Program-made: the position numbers and the translations under genes | The notes under the pieces: model-generated | Told to the model about the DNA's origin: nothing | Database searches by the model: none | What the model saw: the letters and a program-made list of their open reading frames with translations, nothing else | Part shown: one piece after another, positions 1 to 5,666 of the stretch | Position numbering within the stretch: position 1 is the first letter of the stretch | How the letters are laid out: each line of letters opens with the position of its first letter | Origin: Holophagaceae bacterium | GTDB taxonomy: Bacteria; Acidobacteriota; Holophagae; Holophagales; Holophagaceae | Reading direction: 5' to 3' | Assembly (NCBI GenBank): GCA_025355915.1 | Contig: JANXYT010000203.1 | Location: 1 to 6,588 of the forward strand | Length of the DNA: 6,588 nucleotides

Positions 1-494
1 ACTCCGCTGGTGGCATTGATGCTGAAGGCCGAGACGTTGCTGGAGTTGGCATTGGCCACATAGACGAACTTGCCGGTAGGGTCGAGGCTGACGGAGACGG
101 GCGTGGCCCCGGCCGCAAAGGGACTCCCCGCCACGGCGGTCAACGCCCCGCTGATGGCGTTGATGGTGAAGACCGAAACGCCGCCGGTACTGAGCACGTA
201 TGCGAACTTGCCGGAGGGGTCCACCGTGACGGGGCCACCGGCCCCGGTGGCAAATGGGCTGCCCGCCACGGCGGTCAGGGCGCCGGTCGCGGGGTGAATG
301 GTGAAGGCCGATACGCTGTCTACGGTGGCATTCGGCACGTAGGCGAATTTGCCCAAGGGATCCACGGCCACGGGGCCGACGCCATTGAACCCTGCAGCGA
401 CATAGCCGTTGTGGCGCAGCTGACCGGTGACGGCATCCACCGTGTAGATCGAGACGGTGTTGTCATTGGAATTCGCCACATAGGCAAAGCGCCC
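1..494 (-). repeat. Beta-propeller blade repeats, period about 141 bp
   Basis: The G(K/R)F(A/V)YV motif recurs at residues 321, 368, 415 and 461 of the lipoprotein, a spacing of 46-47 residues (about 141 bp). GALTAVAGSPFA occurs twice exactly at residues 391-402 and 436-447. At DNA level the blades are clearly related (for example cccgccacggcggtca occurs at both 127-142 and 261-276), consistent with duplication of blades. The array continues past the left edge. Confidence 0.85.
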
Positions 495-1454
495 GACCCC
501 AGCAGCCAGAACCGTCAGCACGGCCGCTTGGCTGTGGACGCTGCCCGAGCCATTGGTAGCCACGGCGCGGAACTGCCGTCCATGGTTGAACAGGGCTGCG
601 TTGACCACATTCAAGACAGCGCTGGTGGCGCCGGTAAGGTTGCTCCAGGTGGTGCCGTTGTCGGTGGACAGTTGCCATTGCAAGGTCGGCGTGGGCGTGC
701 CACTGCCGGCGACCAGGAACTGCGCGTTTTGACCCTCGGTGATGGTGACATTGGCGGGCTGGGTGGTGAACACGGGGGCCACTCCTGCGGTGTTGACCGT
801 CAGCGTGGCGACCGTGCTGGTGGTAGCTCCCGAACCGTTGGTGGCGATCACGCGGTACTGCCTGCCACTGTCACCGGTGGCGGCCGGGCCTGTGGTGTAG
901 CTGCCGCCCGTGGCTCCGGCGATGTCGGCAAAGCTAATGCCCGCATTGATGCTCAACTGCCACTGCAGCGAGGGGCTTGGGCTGCCGGTGGCGACCGCGG
1001 TGAAGGTGGCCGTATCGGGCGCCACCACGGCGACGCTGACTGGGTGGGTCGTAAAGGTAGGCGCCGCGAGGGCTGGGTCAACGGTGAGCAGCGCGGCCTG
1101 GCTGGTGACACTGCCAGCCGCGTTGCTGACAGTCACGGTGTAGCTTCCCCCGTCCGACGCGGCTGTGGTAGTCAGCGAATAAATGGTCGCGTTCGTGCCC
1201 ACGTTCGCCCCATTCTTCTGCCACTGGTACTGCAGGGGGGCAGTGCCACTCGCCGTCACGGAGAAGGAGGCGGGCTGGGGAACAGTCACCGTCAGGCTGG
1301 AAGGTTGGGTGGAGATAGCCGGGGCCACCACCACCGGGGGCGCCGGGGGCGGGTTGCTCCCCCCACCTGCGCAGCCTTCGAGGAGGGCGAGGCCCATGAG
1401 GGCCACCAGGAACGCTGATCGGTGAAGCACCTGGGCGGGGCAAAACAAAAACAT
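1..1454 (-). CDS. Ig-like repeat / YncE-lactonase-type beta-propeller putative lipoprotein, C-terminus beyond window
   Basis: Open from ATG at 1454 to the left edge (484 codons, no stop), so the C-terminus is missing. Residues 1-27 form a signal peptide (hydrophobic core AFLVALMGLALL) ending at Cys28 (LLEGC), followed by a Gly/Pro-rich linker (about 29-45); this suggests a lipoprotein, though Glu at -2 of the lipobox is unusual. Three Ig-like domains follow at about 46-125, 131-220 and 227-315, each with a Q-W-Q core and an ending such as Y.V...N.AG or FRAVATNGSG. From about 321 come repeated blades of about 47 residues with the signature DPxGKFxYVxN...VSxFxIxxxTGALTAVAGSPF, as in YncE/6-phosphogluconolactonase-fold propellers; at least four blade starts are visible. 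These proteins are exported and usually of unknown ligand; Ig modules normally act as spacers or in adhesion. A lactonase activity cannot be inferred from the fold alone. The start is fixed by GGAGGT 4 nt upstream. A later GTG at 1430 has no such site. Confidence 0.9.
   Translation of the reverse strand, partial: MFLFCPAQVLHRSAFLVALMGLALLEGCAGGGSNPPPAPPVVVAPAISTQPSSLTVTVPQPASFSVTASGTAPLQYQWQKNGANVGTNATIYSLTTTAASDGGSYTVTVSNAAGSVTSQAALLTVDPALAAPTFTTHPVSVAVVAPDTATFTAVATGSPSPSLQWQLSINAGISFADIAGATGGSYTTGPAATGDSGRQYRVIATNGSGATTSTVATLTVNTAGVAPVFTTQPANVTITEGQNAQFLVAGSGTPTPTLQWQLSTDNGTTWSNLTGATSAVLNVVNAALFNHGRQFRAVATNGSGSVHSQAAVLTVLAAGVGRFAYVANSNDNTVSIYTVDAVTGQLRHNGYVAAGFNGVGPVAVDPLGKFAYVPNATVDSVSAFTIHPATGALTAVAGSPFATGAGGPVTVDPSGKFAYVLSTGGVSVFTINAISGALTAVAGSPFAAGATPVSVSLDPTGKFVYVANANSSNVSAFSINATSG
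510..1319 (-). repeat. Three tandem Ig-like domains
   Basis: Residues about 46-125, 131-220 and 227-315 are three tandem copies of a roughly 90-residue Ig-like fold. Shared landmarks are an opening I/F-x-T-x-P motif (STQP, TTHP, TTQP), a central LQ(Y)QWQ strand and a C-terminal strand ending in a LTV motif. Copies 2 and 3 are closest to each other (both have PTP/PSP-S/TLQWQLS and ATNGSG). Assignment to a specific Ig family (Ig_3, I-set or bacterial Ig) would need a profile search. Confidence 0.8.
1374..1454 (-). other. Signal peptide, probably lipoprotein type (SPase II), of the Ig/propeller protein
   Basis: Residues 1-27 have a short n-region with one Arg and one His, a hydrophobic core (residues 14-25) and Leu-Leu-Glu-Gly before Cys28. 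The order L at -3, G at -1, C at +1 fits a lipobox; Glu at -2 is not the usual small residue. The Gly-Gly-Gly-Ser-Asn-Pro-rich stretch after the Cys is typical of lipoprotein tethers. Cleavage by signal peptidase I near the same place is the alternative. Confidence 0.65.
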
Positions 1455-1458
1455 GGAA

Positions 1459-1464
1459 ACCTCC
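1459..1464 (-). promoter_or_regulatory. Ribosome binding site of the Ig/propeller gene
   Basis: The minus strand reads GGAGGT, then TTCC, then ATG (1454). A strong anti-16S match at a rather short 4-nt spacing decides this start over the internal GTG at 1430. Confidence 0.8.
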
Positions 1465-1490
1465 GGACGGGGCGCTGGAGCCCCTCGTCC
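1465..1490 (-). promoter_or_regulatory. GC-rich hairpin directly upstream of the RBS
   Basis: GGAC+GGGGC (1465-1473) can pair with GCCCC (1480-1484) and GTCC (1487-1490), giving nine base pairs, a 2-nt bulge (1485-1486) and a 6-nt loop (1474-1479). The stem ends on the base before the GGAGGT Shine-Dalgarno. No T-tract follows, so it is not an intrinsic terminator. It could affect translation initiation or mRNA stability; that is inference only. Confidence 0.4.
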
Positions 1491-1729
1491 CCAGTCTCTG
1501 GATCAGGCTCCCCCGGCCCCAGGTGCACTTTCCAGAAAGAGGCTGGGCCACCCTGGGACATCATCCCTGGGCAGGATTCACGTCCAGGGGGACGGCTCGA
1601 ACGACGCCCGCGGGCAAAGGCTTCGACCCTCTCCGCCAGGAGAACCCGCAGGTTCCGAGGGTGGAGGGCGCTGGCGAAACAGGCCAGATGGGCCCGTGTG
1701 GTGCCATCCAGGGCGGGAGGCCGATGCCT

Positions 1730-2251
1730 TCATAGGTAGTAGCCATGGACGATGATGCGGGCCATGGACATGAGGCTGGTGGGGTAGAAGGCCTGGGCCC
1801 AGATCCGCAGGCGCAGACCCTCCGTCAGGGCGAAACCGCTGGTCCAGGTCTGCCGGTGGACACCCATGGCATTGGCCGGCACATCGTGGAAGGTGAAGAG
1901 GGCCATGGAGCCCGAATAGCCACCCGAGGGGTGGTCCAGCATCAGTTCTAGCGAGGCGGGGGTGCCGGTGCCCGGCTCGTGCAGCACCCAGGCCTGGGCA
2001 TCGGTGACGATGAAGGTGCGGCCCTTGGGCACTTCGAAGCCCTTCGACCCGAAATTCCACACCCATTTCCCATCCTGATAGGTGCCCATATCAGTGGTCA
2101 GGGCCCCGGTGGAAAGGTCCGCCCGGGTGGTGATGTCCACGGTCAGGAGCGCCGAGGCAGGCACCCCGAGGTGCGTCGGGGTCAGGGTTTGAGCCCGAGC
2201 GACTGCGGGCGAGGCGAGCAGGAAAGCGGCTAAGGCGAAGGGCTTGAGCAT
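1730..2251 (-). CDS. Secreted hypothetical protein, 173 aa
   Basis: I do not recognise the family. Residues 1-20 are a clear Sec signal peptide (MLKPF n-region, AALAAFLLA-like core, cleavage site ARA before Gln21). The mature part, about 153 residues, is rich in alternating hydrophobic/polar stretches and aromatic residues (K-W-V-W-N-F, W-V-L, Q-T-W, I-W-A), which suggests a small all-beta fold. It has no Cys, so no disulfides and no lipid anchor. It ends in ARIIVHGYYL, a strand-like aromatic C-terminus. Start ATG 2251 is preceded by GGAG with 5-nt spacing; stop TGA at 1730-1732. Expected location is the periplasm, outer membrane surface or medium. It lies 289 nt downstream of the kinase gene and 275 nt upstream of the lipoprotein gene, so it may have its own promoter. 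The signal peptide and coherent reading frame make it a real gene; the function is unknown. Confidence 0.85.
   Translation of the reverse strand: MLKPFALAAFLLASPAVARAQTLTPTHLGVPASALLTVDITTRADLSTGALTTDMGTYQDGKWVWNFGSKGFEVPKGRTFIVTDAQAWVLHEPGTGTPASLELMLDHPSGGYSGSMALFTFHDVPANAMGVHRQTWTSGFALTEGLRLRIWAQAFYPTSLMSMARIIVHGYYL
2192..2251 (-). other. Sec signal peptide of the 173-aa protein
   Basis: Residues 1-20: one Lys in the n-region, hydrophobic core from about residue 5 to 13, and an A-x-A type site (Ala18-Arg19-Ala20) before Gln21. No Cys at +1, so cleavage by signal peptidase I is expected. Confidence 0.85.
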
Positions 2252-2256
2252 GGGGA

Positions 2257-2260
2257 CTCC
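2257..2260 (-). promoter_or_regulatory. Ribosome binding site of the 173-aa gene
   Basis: The minus strand reads CTGGAG, then TCCCC, then ATG (2251); GGAG sits 5 nt from the start and supports this ATG, which also gives an intact signal peptide. Confidence 0.65.
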
Positions 2261-2499
2261 AGGAGGGGCGGCAGAGGCCGCATGTCCCCAGCCTCAGCCC
2301 CAGGGACCGGCCCATACAGGCACGCTTTGAGGAAACGATGTGGGCCACCCAACCCGGGGAGTCGCCTCGGAATCGACAGAGAATGGCAAGGCGATCCGGC
2401 TGCCGTGGGTGGAGCCAATTCTGGACATCTGATGTACACCGGAGCGATCGATCTACCCCGCAGATGGTCCCCCTGCAGATGCATCCGGCATGTCCCGGT

Positions 2500-2524
2500 A
2501 GGCCTCCAGCAAAGGCGGAGGCCT
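2500..2524 (-). terminator. Hairpin just after the kinase stop, possible weak terminator or mRNA-end structure
   Basis: Perfect 8-bp inverted repeat AGGCCTCC (2500-2507) / GGAGGCCT (2517-2524) with a 9-nt loop, beginning 16 nt after the kinase stop codon in the direction of transcription. There is no U-tract after it, so it does not meet the intrinsic terminator pattern. It may instead protect the 3' end or pause transcription. Confidence 0.35.
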
Positions 2525-2540
2525 TCAACGGGAAGCCTGG

Positions 2541-5500
2541 TCAAACCGAGGGGATGGAGCCTTGGACGAGTTCCCGGAACCCTTTGTAGTCAGGCAGGTC
2601 TGGGGCCCGGGGATTTAACGCCAAGGCTTTGTCCCAGGCGTCCGCGGCGCCCTTGGCGTCCCCAGACATGGCCCTGAGCGCCGAGAGATCCATCCAGGTC
2701 TGGACCTGGCGCGGGAACTTCGTGACGAGCTTTTCGGCTGAAGCAAGGGAGGGGTGAGCCAGATGAGCGAAAGGGAGGCCTTGTTCGCGCCGCCAGCGCG
2801 CCTCCAGAACCGGCAGATGCACCAGATAGGATGCGGACCACGGAAAGCCGGGGAACCTCCGCACCATCTCTTCCAGCATCGGCTTGGCCCGCTGGAAGGC
2901 CTTGGCGGGGTCTTTTCCCTGGCGCGCCAGGTATTCGCCCTCGATCACCGGAATGAGCGCCCGGGCCTGCCAGTGCACGATGGTGTTTCCGTAGACGGCC
3001 TTGCCCTGAGCCAAGCGGGTCTCCATCTCCTGGAAAATCGGGGTGGGATCCTCACCGGCCTGAACGCGGCGGGAGGCCTCCACGGCAAGCAGCGGGACCT
3101 TTGCAATCCCAAGGACGTGGGCATCGGGACGCAAGGTGATGGCTTCATCCGAGGTGCTGCGGGCGAGCTCAAGGAGCGACTTGGAATCTCCGCCAAACTC
3201 CACCATGGCATCGGCCACGTTGGTCACAACTTCATTCCAGTTGAGCACGGCATTGACGGACTTCAGGTCGAGGTGGTCCCGCATCCGCCGGGCCGCCTCG
3301 ATCGCCTGCTTGATTTCAGAATTCGGATCCCCGCCCTTGCGGAAGAGCACGCGGCTGAGCTGGCCGTGGAGATACGCCAGATGAGAATCCAACTGCAAGG
3401 CATCGGGTCCCTCCGAAACCTTGAGCGATTCGGCTTTCTGGATGCCGGCCCGATATGCGGCTTCGGAATCTCCGCCCTCGTCGTCAAGGGCCTCACCTTC
3501 ACTCCGGTTCAGCTGCATGGCCACGAAGCGGGAGCGAGCCATGTTCGGCCCAAGCCGTTCGCCTTCTTCCGCTGCCTTCAATCCCAGGCGCAGGGGCTCC
3601 TCCCGGGACTGCCCCTGCATTCTGAGATGCGTGATCCAATCCGCACAGAGAGCAGCCATGGTGTTACGGACATTCACATCCCCAGGGGCCAAATCGGCGG
3701 CACGACGATAGGCCATGGCGGCGTTACGGAAGAAGCCGGACACGGCCTCCCGGTTGCCAGCGCTAGCCCGGTTCGCCTGTTCCCAATTCAGGTTGCCCAG
3801 GGAGACCAGGGAACCATAGCTTTCTCCTTCCAGAGCCCTAAGCTGCTGAAGTAGAGGTTCCTCCAGGGCGATGAGGTCTGAGGCATCCTGGCCGTTGAGG
3901 CGTTTCAGGACAGCCTGGAAGTGGATGCTCCGGATCTTCAGTTTGAGCAGCATGGGATCGCTGCGGCCCCAGCGCAGCGCTGCCTCGACCCTGGCACTCA
4001 TCGCATCGATTTTCGGCAGTAGGTCTTGGGTCTTTCCAGTCTGGAACGCGTTGCCGATCTCACGCTCATCCGCGATGGCCTGCAATCGGTGAGCCTCATA
4101 ACGAGAAGGGTCCTCCTGGAGCACGAGGGTTGCCTTGGCCCGGCTTTCCTCGAACCGGCCCTGGAGGTACAACAGGAAGGCCTCCCGATATCCGCGTCTC
4201 CACCCGGTGCCGGGCGCCTGGTTGAGAAGGTAGGTGGCGGGTTGGAGGAAGGCTTCCTTCGCTTCGGATTCCCGTCGTTCCCGGGCCTTGGCGGCGAGGG
4301 ATTCCCGGGCACGATCCATGGCCTTGAAGTAGAGGCGGCCCTTCAGGAAGCCCAGGCTCTCGGCGGCCTCTGAGGTGCGGAAACCCTTGGCCCAGGCGGC
4401 CTGGAGGTAGGGGTGGGCCCCATCGTCGTCACCCAGGGCCTCGAGTCCCTTGCCCACCACGAAGAGGCCCGCCGGGGAGACTTGCCCCATGGGGCGGGCC
4501 CGCAACTGATCCACCTGGTCACGGATGTCTGCCAGGAGGGGCTTCTGATCGAACGCGGGAGATAGGTAGGCCATGCGCAGCGCGTTCTCCATGCCCGCCG
4601 CGAGGGAGCCCATGCGCGCCGCCTCCAGGGATTGGGTGCGGGAACGCAAGGAGGTCCAGCCTGCGAAGGCCAGGGCGGCCAGTGCAAGGGCGGCGATCCC
4701 GCCCAGGGCCCTCGCGGGGATCGGGTAACGGCGGGTCCAGCGTCCCACCCGTTCCGGGAGGCCCATGGGCCGGGCCAGGATCGCCTCCCCGCGCAGCACC
4801 CGCTCCAGATCATCCGCGAGGGCCTCGGCCGTGGCATAGCGCTGGGCCGGTTCCTTCTCCATGGCTTTGGCCACGACGACAGCAAGGTCCTTGGGAAGGC
4901 CGGGAACCTCAGTGTTGATGGACCTGGGGTCCTCCTCCAGCACCCGGCGCAGCAGGTCTCCAGGATGGAGGTCGCCCTCGGGCGTGGCGCCATGGAGATC
5001 GCGCGTGCTTTGGGCAGCGGCCGTGGGACCGGGCGTGTGGCGGAAGGGTGGACGGCCCGCCAACACGGCATAGAGGGTGGCTCCGAGGCCGTAGATATCG
5101 GCGCGGAAGTCCACCGGTGCGGCGCCGGTCACCTGCTCCGGGGCCATGAAATCCACGGTGCCCATCATCAGGCCCGAACGGGTCAGACCGCCTTCCTCAT
5201 CCCGCGCCAGGCCGAAGTCGGACAGCAGGGCCTGAAGCCCCTCTTTGGAGGCCTCCACGAGGATGTTGGCGGGTTTCACATCGCGGTGGACCAGGCCCTG
5301 ACGATGGGCGGCGCCCAGGCCCCGGGCCGCCTGGGCGGCAAGGTTGACTTTCACTCGCCAATCCGTGGCGGTGTCGAGGTCGGCGAAGGTTTGTCCCTCT
5401 ACCAGCTGGAGCAGGATGCAGGGGCGACCCTCCAGGGTGCCCGTATCGTGCACGCGCACCACGTTGGGATGCTCCACCCGGGCCTGCAGGCGAGCCTCCA

Positions 5501-5666
5501 GTAGCAGGCGGTCGGCCTCCTTCGGATCGCCGCTCCGCACGAACTTCACCGCCACGGGGCGCTCCAGCCCCGCGTCCCAGGCCCGGTGGACTTCGCCCAT
5601 GCCCCCGATTCCGAGAACGCCCTTGAGGGTGATGCGGCCATCCAGGACGGTCAGCAGCAGGCTCAT
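2541..5666 (-). CDS. Membrane-anchored Hanks-type Ser/Thr protein kinase with C-terminal TPR region, 1041 aa
   Basis: Residues about 12-290 are a complete PknB-like kinase domain that transfers ATP phosphate to Ser/Thr: glycine loop G19-x-G-x-x-G24, ATP Lys41 in VAVK, helix-C Glu57, catalytic HRDVKPAN (Asp129, Lys131, Asn134), DFG at 150-152, activation loop with Thr162/Ser164/Thr170, MAPEQ with Glu177, Asp190 and Arg276. All key residues are present, so activity is expected. A juxtamembrane stretch with GEAILARP and RW.RR.P (292-315) precedes one TM helix (about 318-337). The remaining 700 residues are mostly helical with TPR-like units, clearest near 494-530, 644-680 and 991-1025. The kinase would be cytoplasmic and, with a single TM, the TPR part periplasmic, probably a protein-binding or sensing module. 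There are no PASTA or other named sensor domains. Start ATG 5666 has GGAGG 4 nt upstream and overlaps the MocR stop (ATGA). Substrate unknown. Confidence 0.95.
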   Translation of the reverse strand: MSLLLTVLDGRITLKGVLGIGGMGEVHRAWDAGLERPVAVKFVRSGDPKEADRLLLEARLQARVEHPNVVRVHDTGTLEGRPCILLQLVEGQTFADLDTATDWRVKVNLAAQAARGLGAAHRQGLVHRDVKPANILVEASKEGLQALLSDFGLARDEEGGLTRSGLMMGTVDFMAPEQVTGAAPVDFRADIYGLGATLYAVLAGRPPFRHTPGPTAAAQSTRDLHGATPEGDLHPGDLLRRVLEEDPRSINTEVPGLPKDLAVVVAKAMEKEPAQRYATAEALADDLERVLRGEAILARPMGLPERVGRWTRRYPIPARALGGIAALALAALAFAGWTSLRSRTQSLEAARMGSLAAGMENALRMAYLSPAFDQKPLLADIRDQVDQLRARPMGQVSPAGLFVVGKGLEALGDDDGAHPYLQAAWAKGFRTSEAAESLGFLKGRLYFKAMDRARESLAAKARERRESEAKEAFLQPATYLLNQAPGTGWRRGYREAFLLYLQGRFEESRAKATLVLQEDPSRYEAHRLQAIADEREIGNAFQTGKTQDLLPKIDAMSARVEAALRWGRSDPMLLKLKIRSIHFQAVLKRLNGQDASDLIALEEPLLQQLRALEGESYGSLVSLGNLNWEQANRASAGNREAVSGFFRNAAMAYRRAADLAPGDVNVRNTMAALCADWITHLRMQGQSREEPLRLGLKAAEEGERLGPNMARSRFVAMQLNRSEGEALDDEGGDSEAAYRAGIQKAESLKVSEGPDALQLDSHLAYLHGQLSRVLFRKGGDPNSEIKQAIEAARRMRDHLDLKSVNAVLNWNEVVTNVADAMVEFGGDSKSLLELARSTSDEAITLRPDAHVLGIAKVPLLAVEASRRVQAGEDPTPIFQEMETRLAQGKAVYGNTIVHWQARALIPVIEGEYLARQGKDPAKAFQRAKPMLEEMVRRFPGFPWSASYLVHLPVLEARWRREQGLPFAHLAHPSLASAEKLVTKFPRQVQTWMDLSALRAMSGDAKGAADAWDKALALNPRAPDLPDYKGFRELVQGSIPSV
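4656..4715 (-). other. Single transmembrane helix of the kinase
   Basis: Residues about 318-337 are a run of Ala/Leu/Gly/Ile/Phe without charges (core LGGIAALALAALAFAG), flanked by a basic cytoplasmic side (R309, R312, R313, R319) and Arg341/Arg343 after it. The many positive charges before it fit the kinase-in orientation. Confidence 0.85.
4797..5633 (-). other. Protein kinase catalytic domain
   Basis: Residues 12-290 of the kinase gene. Subdomains I (GIGGMGEV), II (VAVK), III (LLLEARL), VIb (HRDVKPAN), VII (DFG), VIII (GTVDFMAPE), IX (DIYGLG) and XI (KEPAQRY) are all in order. The HRD arginine marks an RD kinase, which is generally activated by activation-loop phosphorylation; Thr162, Ser164 and Thr170 are the candidates. 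Confidence 0.95.

Larger units (their letters stand above)
1455..1729. other. Intergenic region without a supported gene
   Basis: 275 nt between the 173-aa gene and the lipoprotein gene. It holds the RBS and hairpin described separately, and a small palindrome CTTTCCAGAAAG at 1528-1539. No convincing sigma-70 boxes, T-tract terminator, tRNA or riboswitch consensus was seen on either strand. A promoter for the lipoprotein gene would be expected here but could not be placed. Confidence 0.5.
2252..2540. other. Intergenic region without a supported gene
   Basis: 289 nt between the kinase stop and the 173-aa start. It holds the hairpin at 2500-2524 and the RBS at 2257-2260. Minus-strand open frames cross it, one opening with TTG at 2544, but they lack an RBS and look unlike protein (Pro/Arg/Cys-rich, no domain). 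No clear promoter could be placed. Confidence 0.5.

Noticed and set aside
294..1418. 374-codon plus-strand open frame
   Set aside because: Antisense to the Ig/propeller gene; the translation is Gly/Arg/His-rich with no domain. The minus frame has a signal peptide, Ig repeats and propeller blades.
1565..1589. Inverted repeat CCCTGG / CCAGGG
   Set aside because: Only six pairs over a 13-nt loop, no T-tract; expected by chance at this GC content.
1600..1660. T-loop-like strings (TTCGAGCC, GGTCGAAG) suggesting a tRNA
   Set aside because: No acceptor stem, D-arm or anticodon arm can be built around them on either strand.
1691..1706. Sigma-54-like element on the minus strand (TGGCAC with GC ten bases after GG)
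   Set aside because: The -12 half reads GGGC rather than TTGC, and it lies about 240 nt from the next start; not enough to call.
2230..2544. 104-codon minus frame opening with TTG at 2544, touching the kinase stop
   Set aside because: No RBS, no domain, unlikely composition, and it runs into the well-supported 173-aa gene in another frame.
2754..3854. 366-codon plus-strand open frame
   Set aside because: Antisense to the kinase C-terminal region; no recognisable motifs or RBS. High GC content makes long antisense frames common.
4632..5504. 290-codon plus-strand open frame
   Set aside because: Antisense to the kinase catalytic domain, which has every expected motif in the minus frame.
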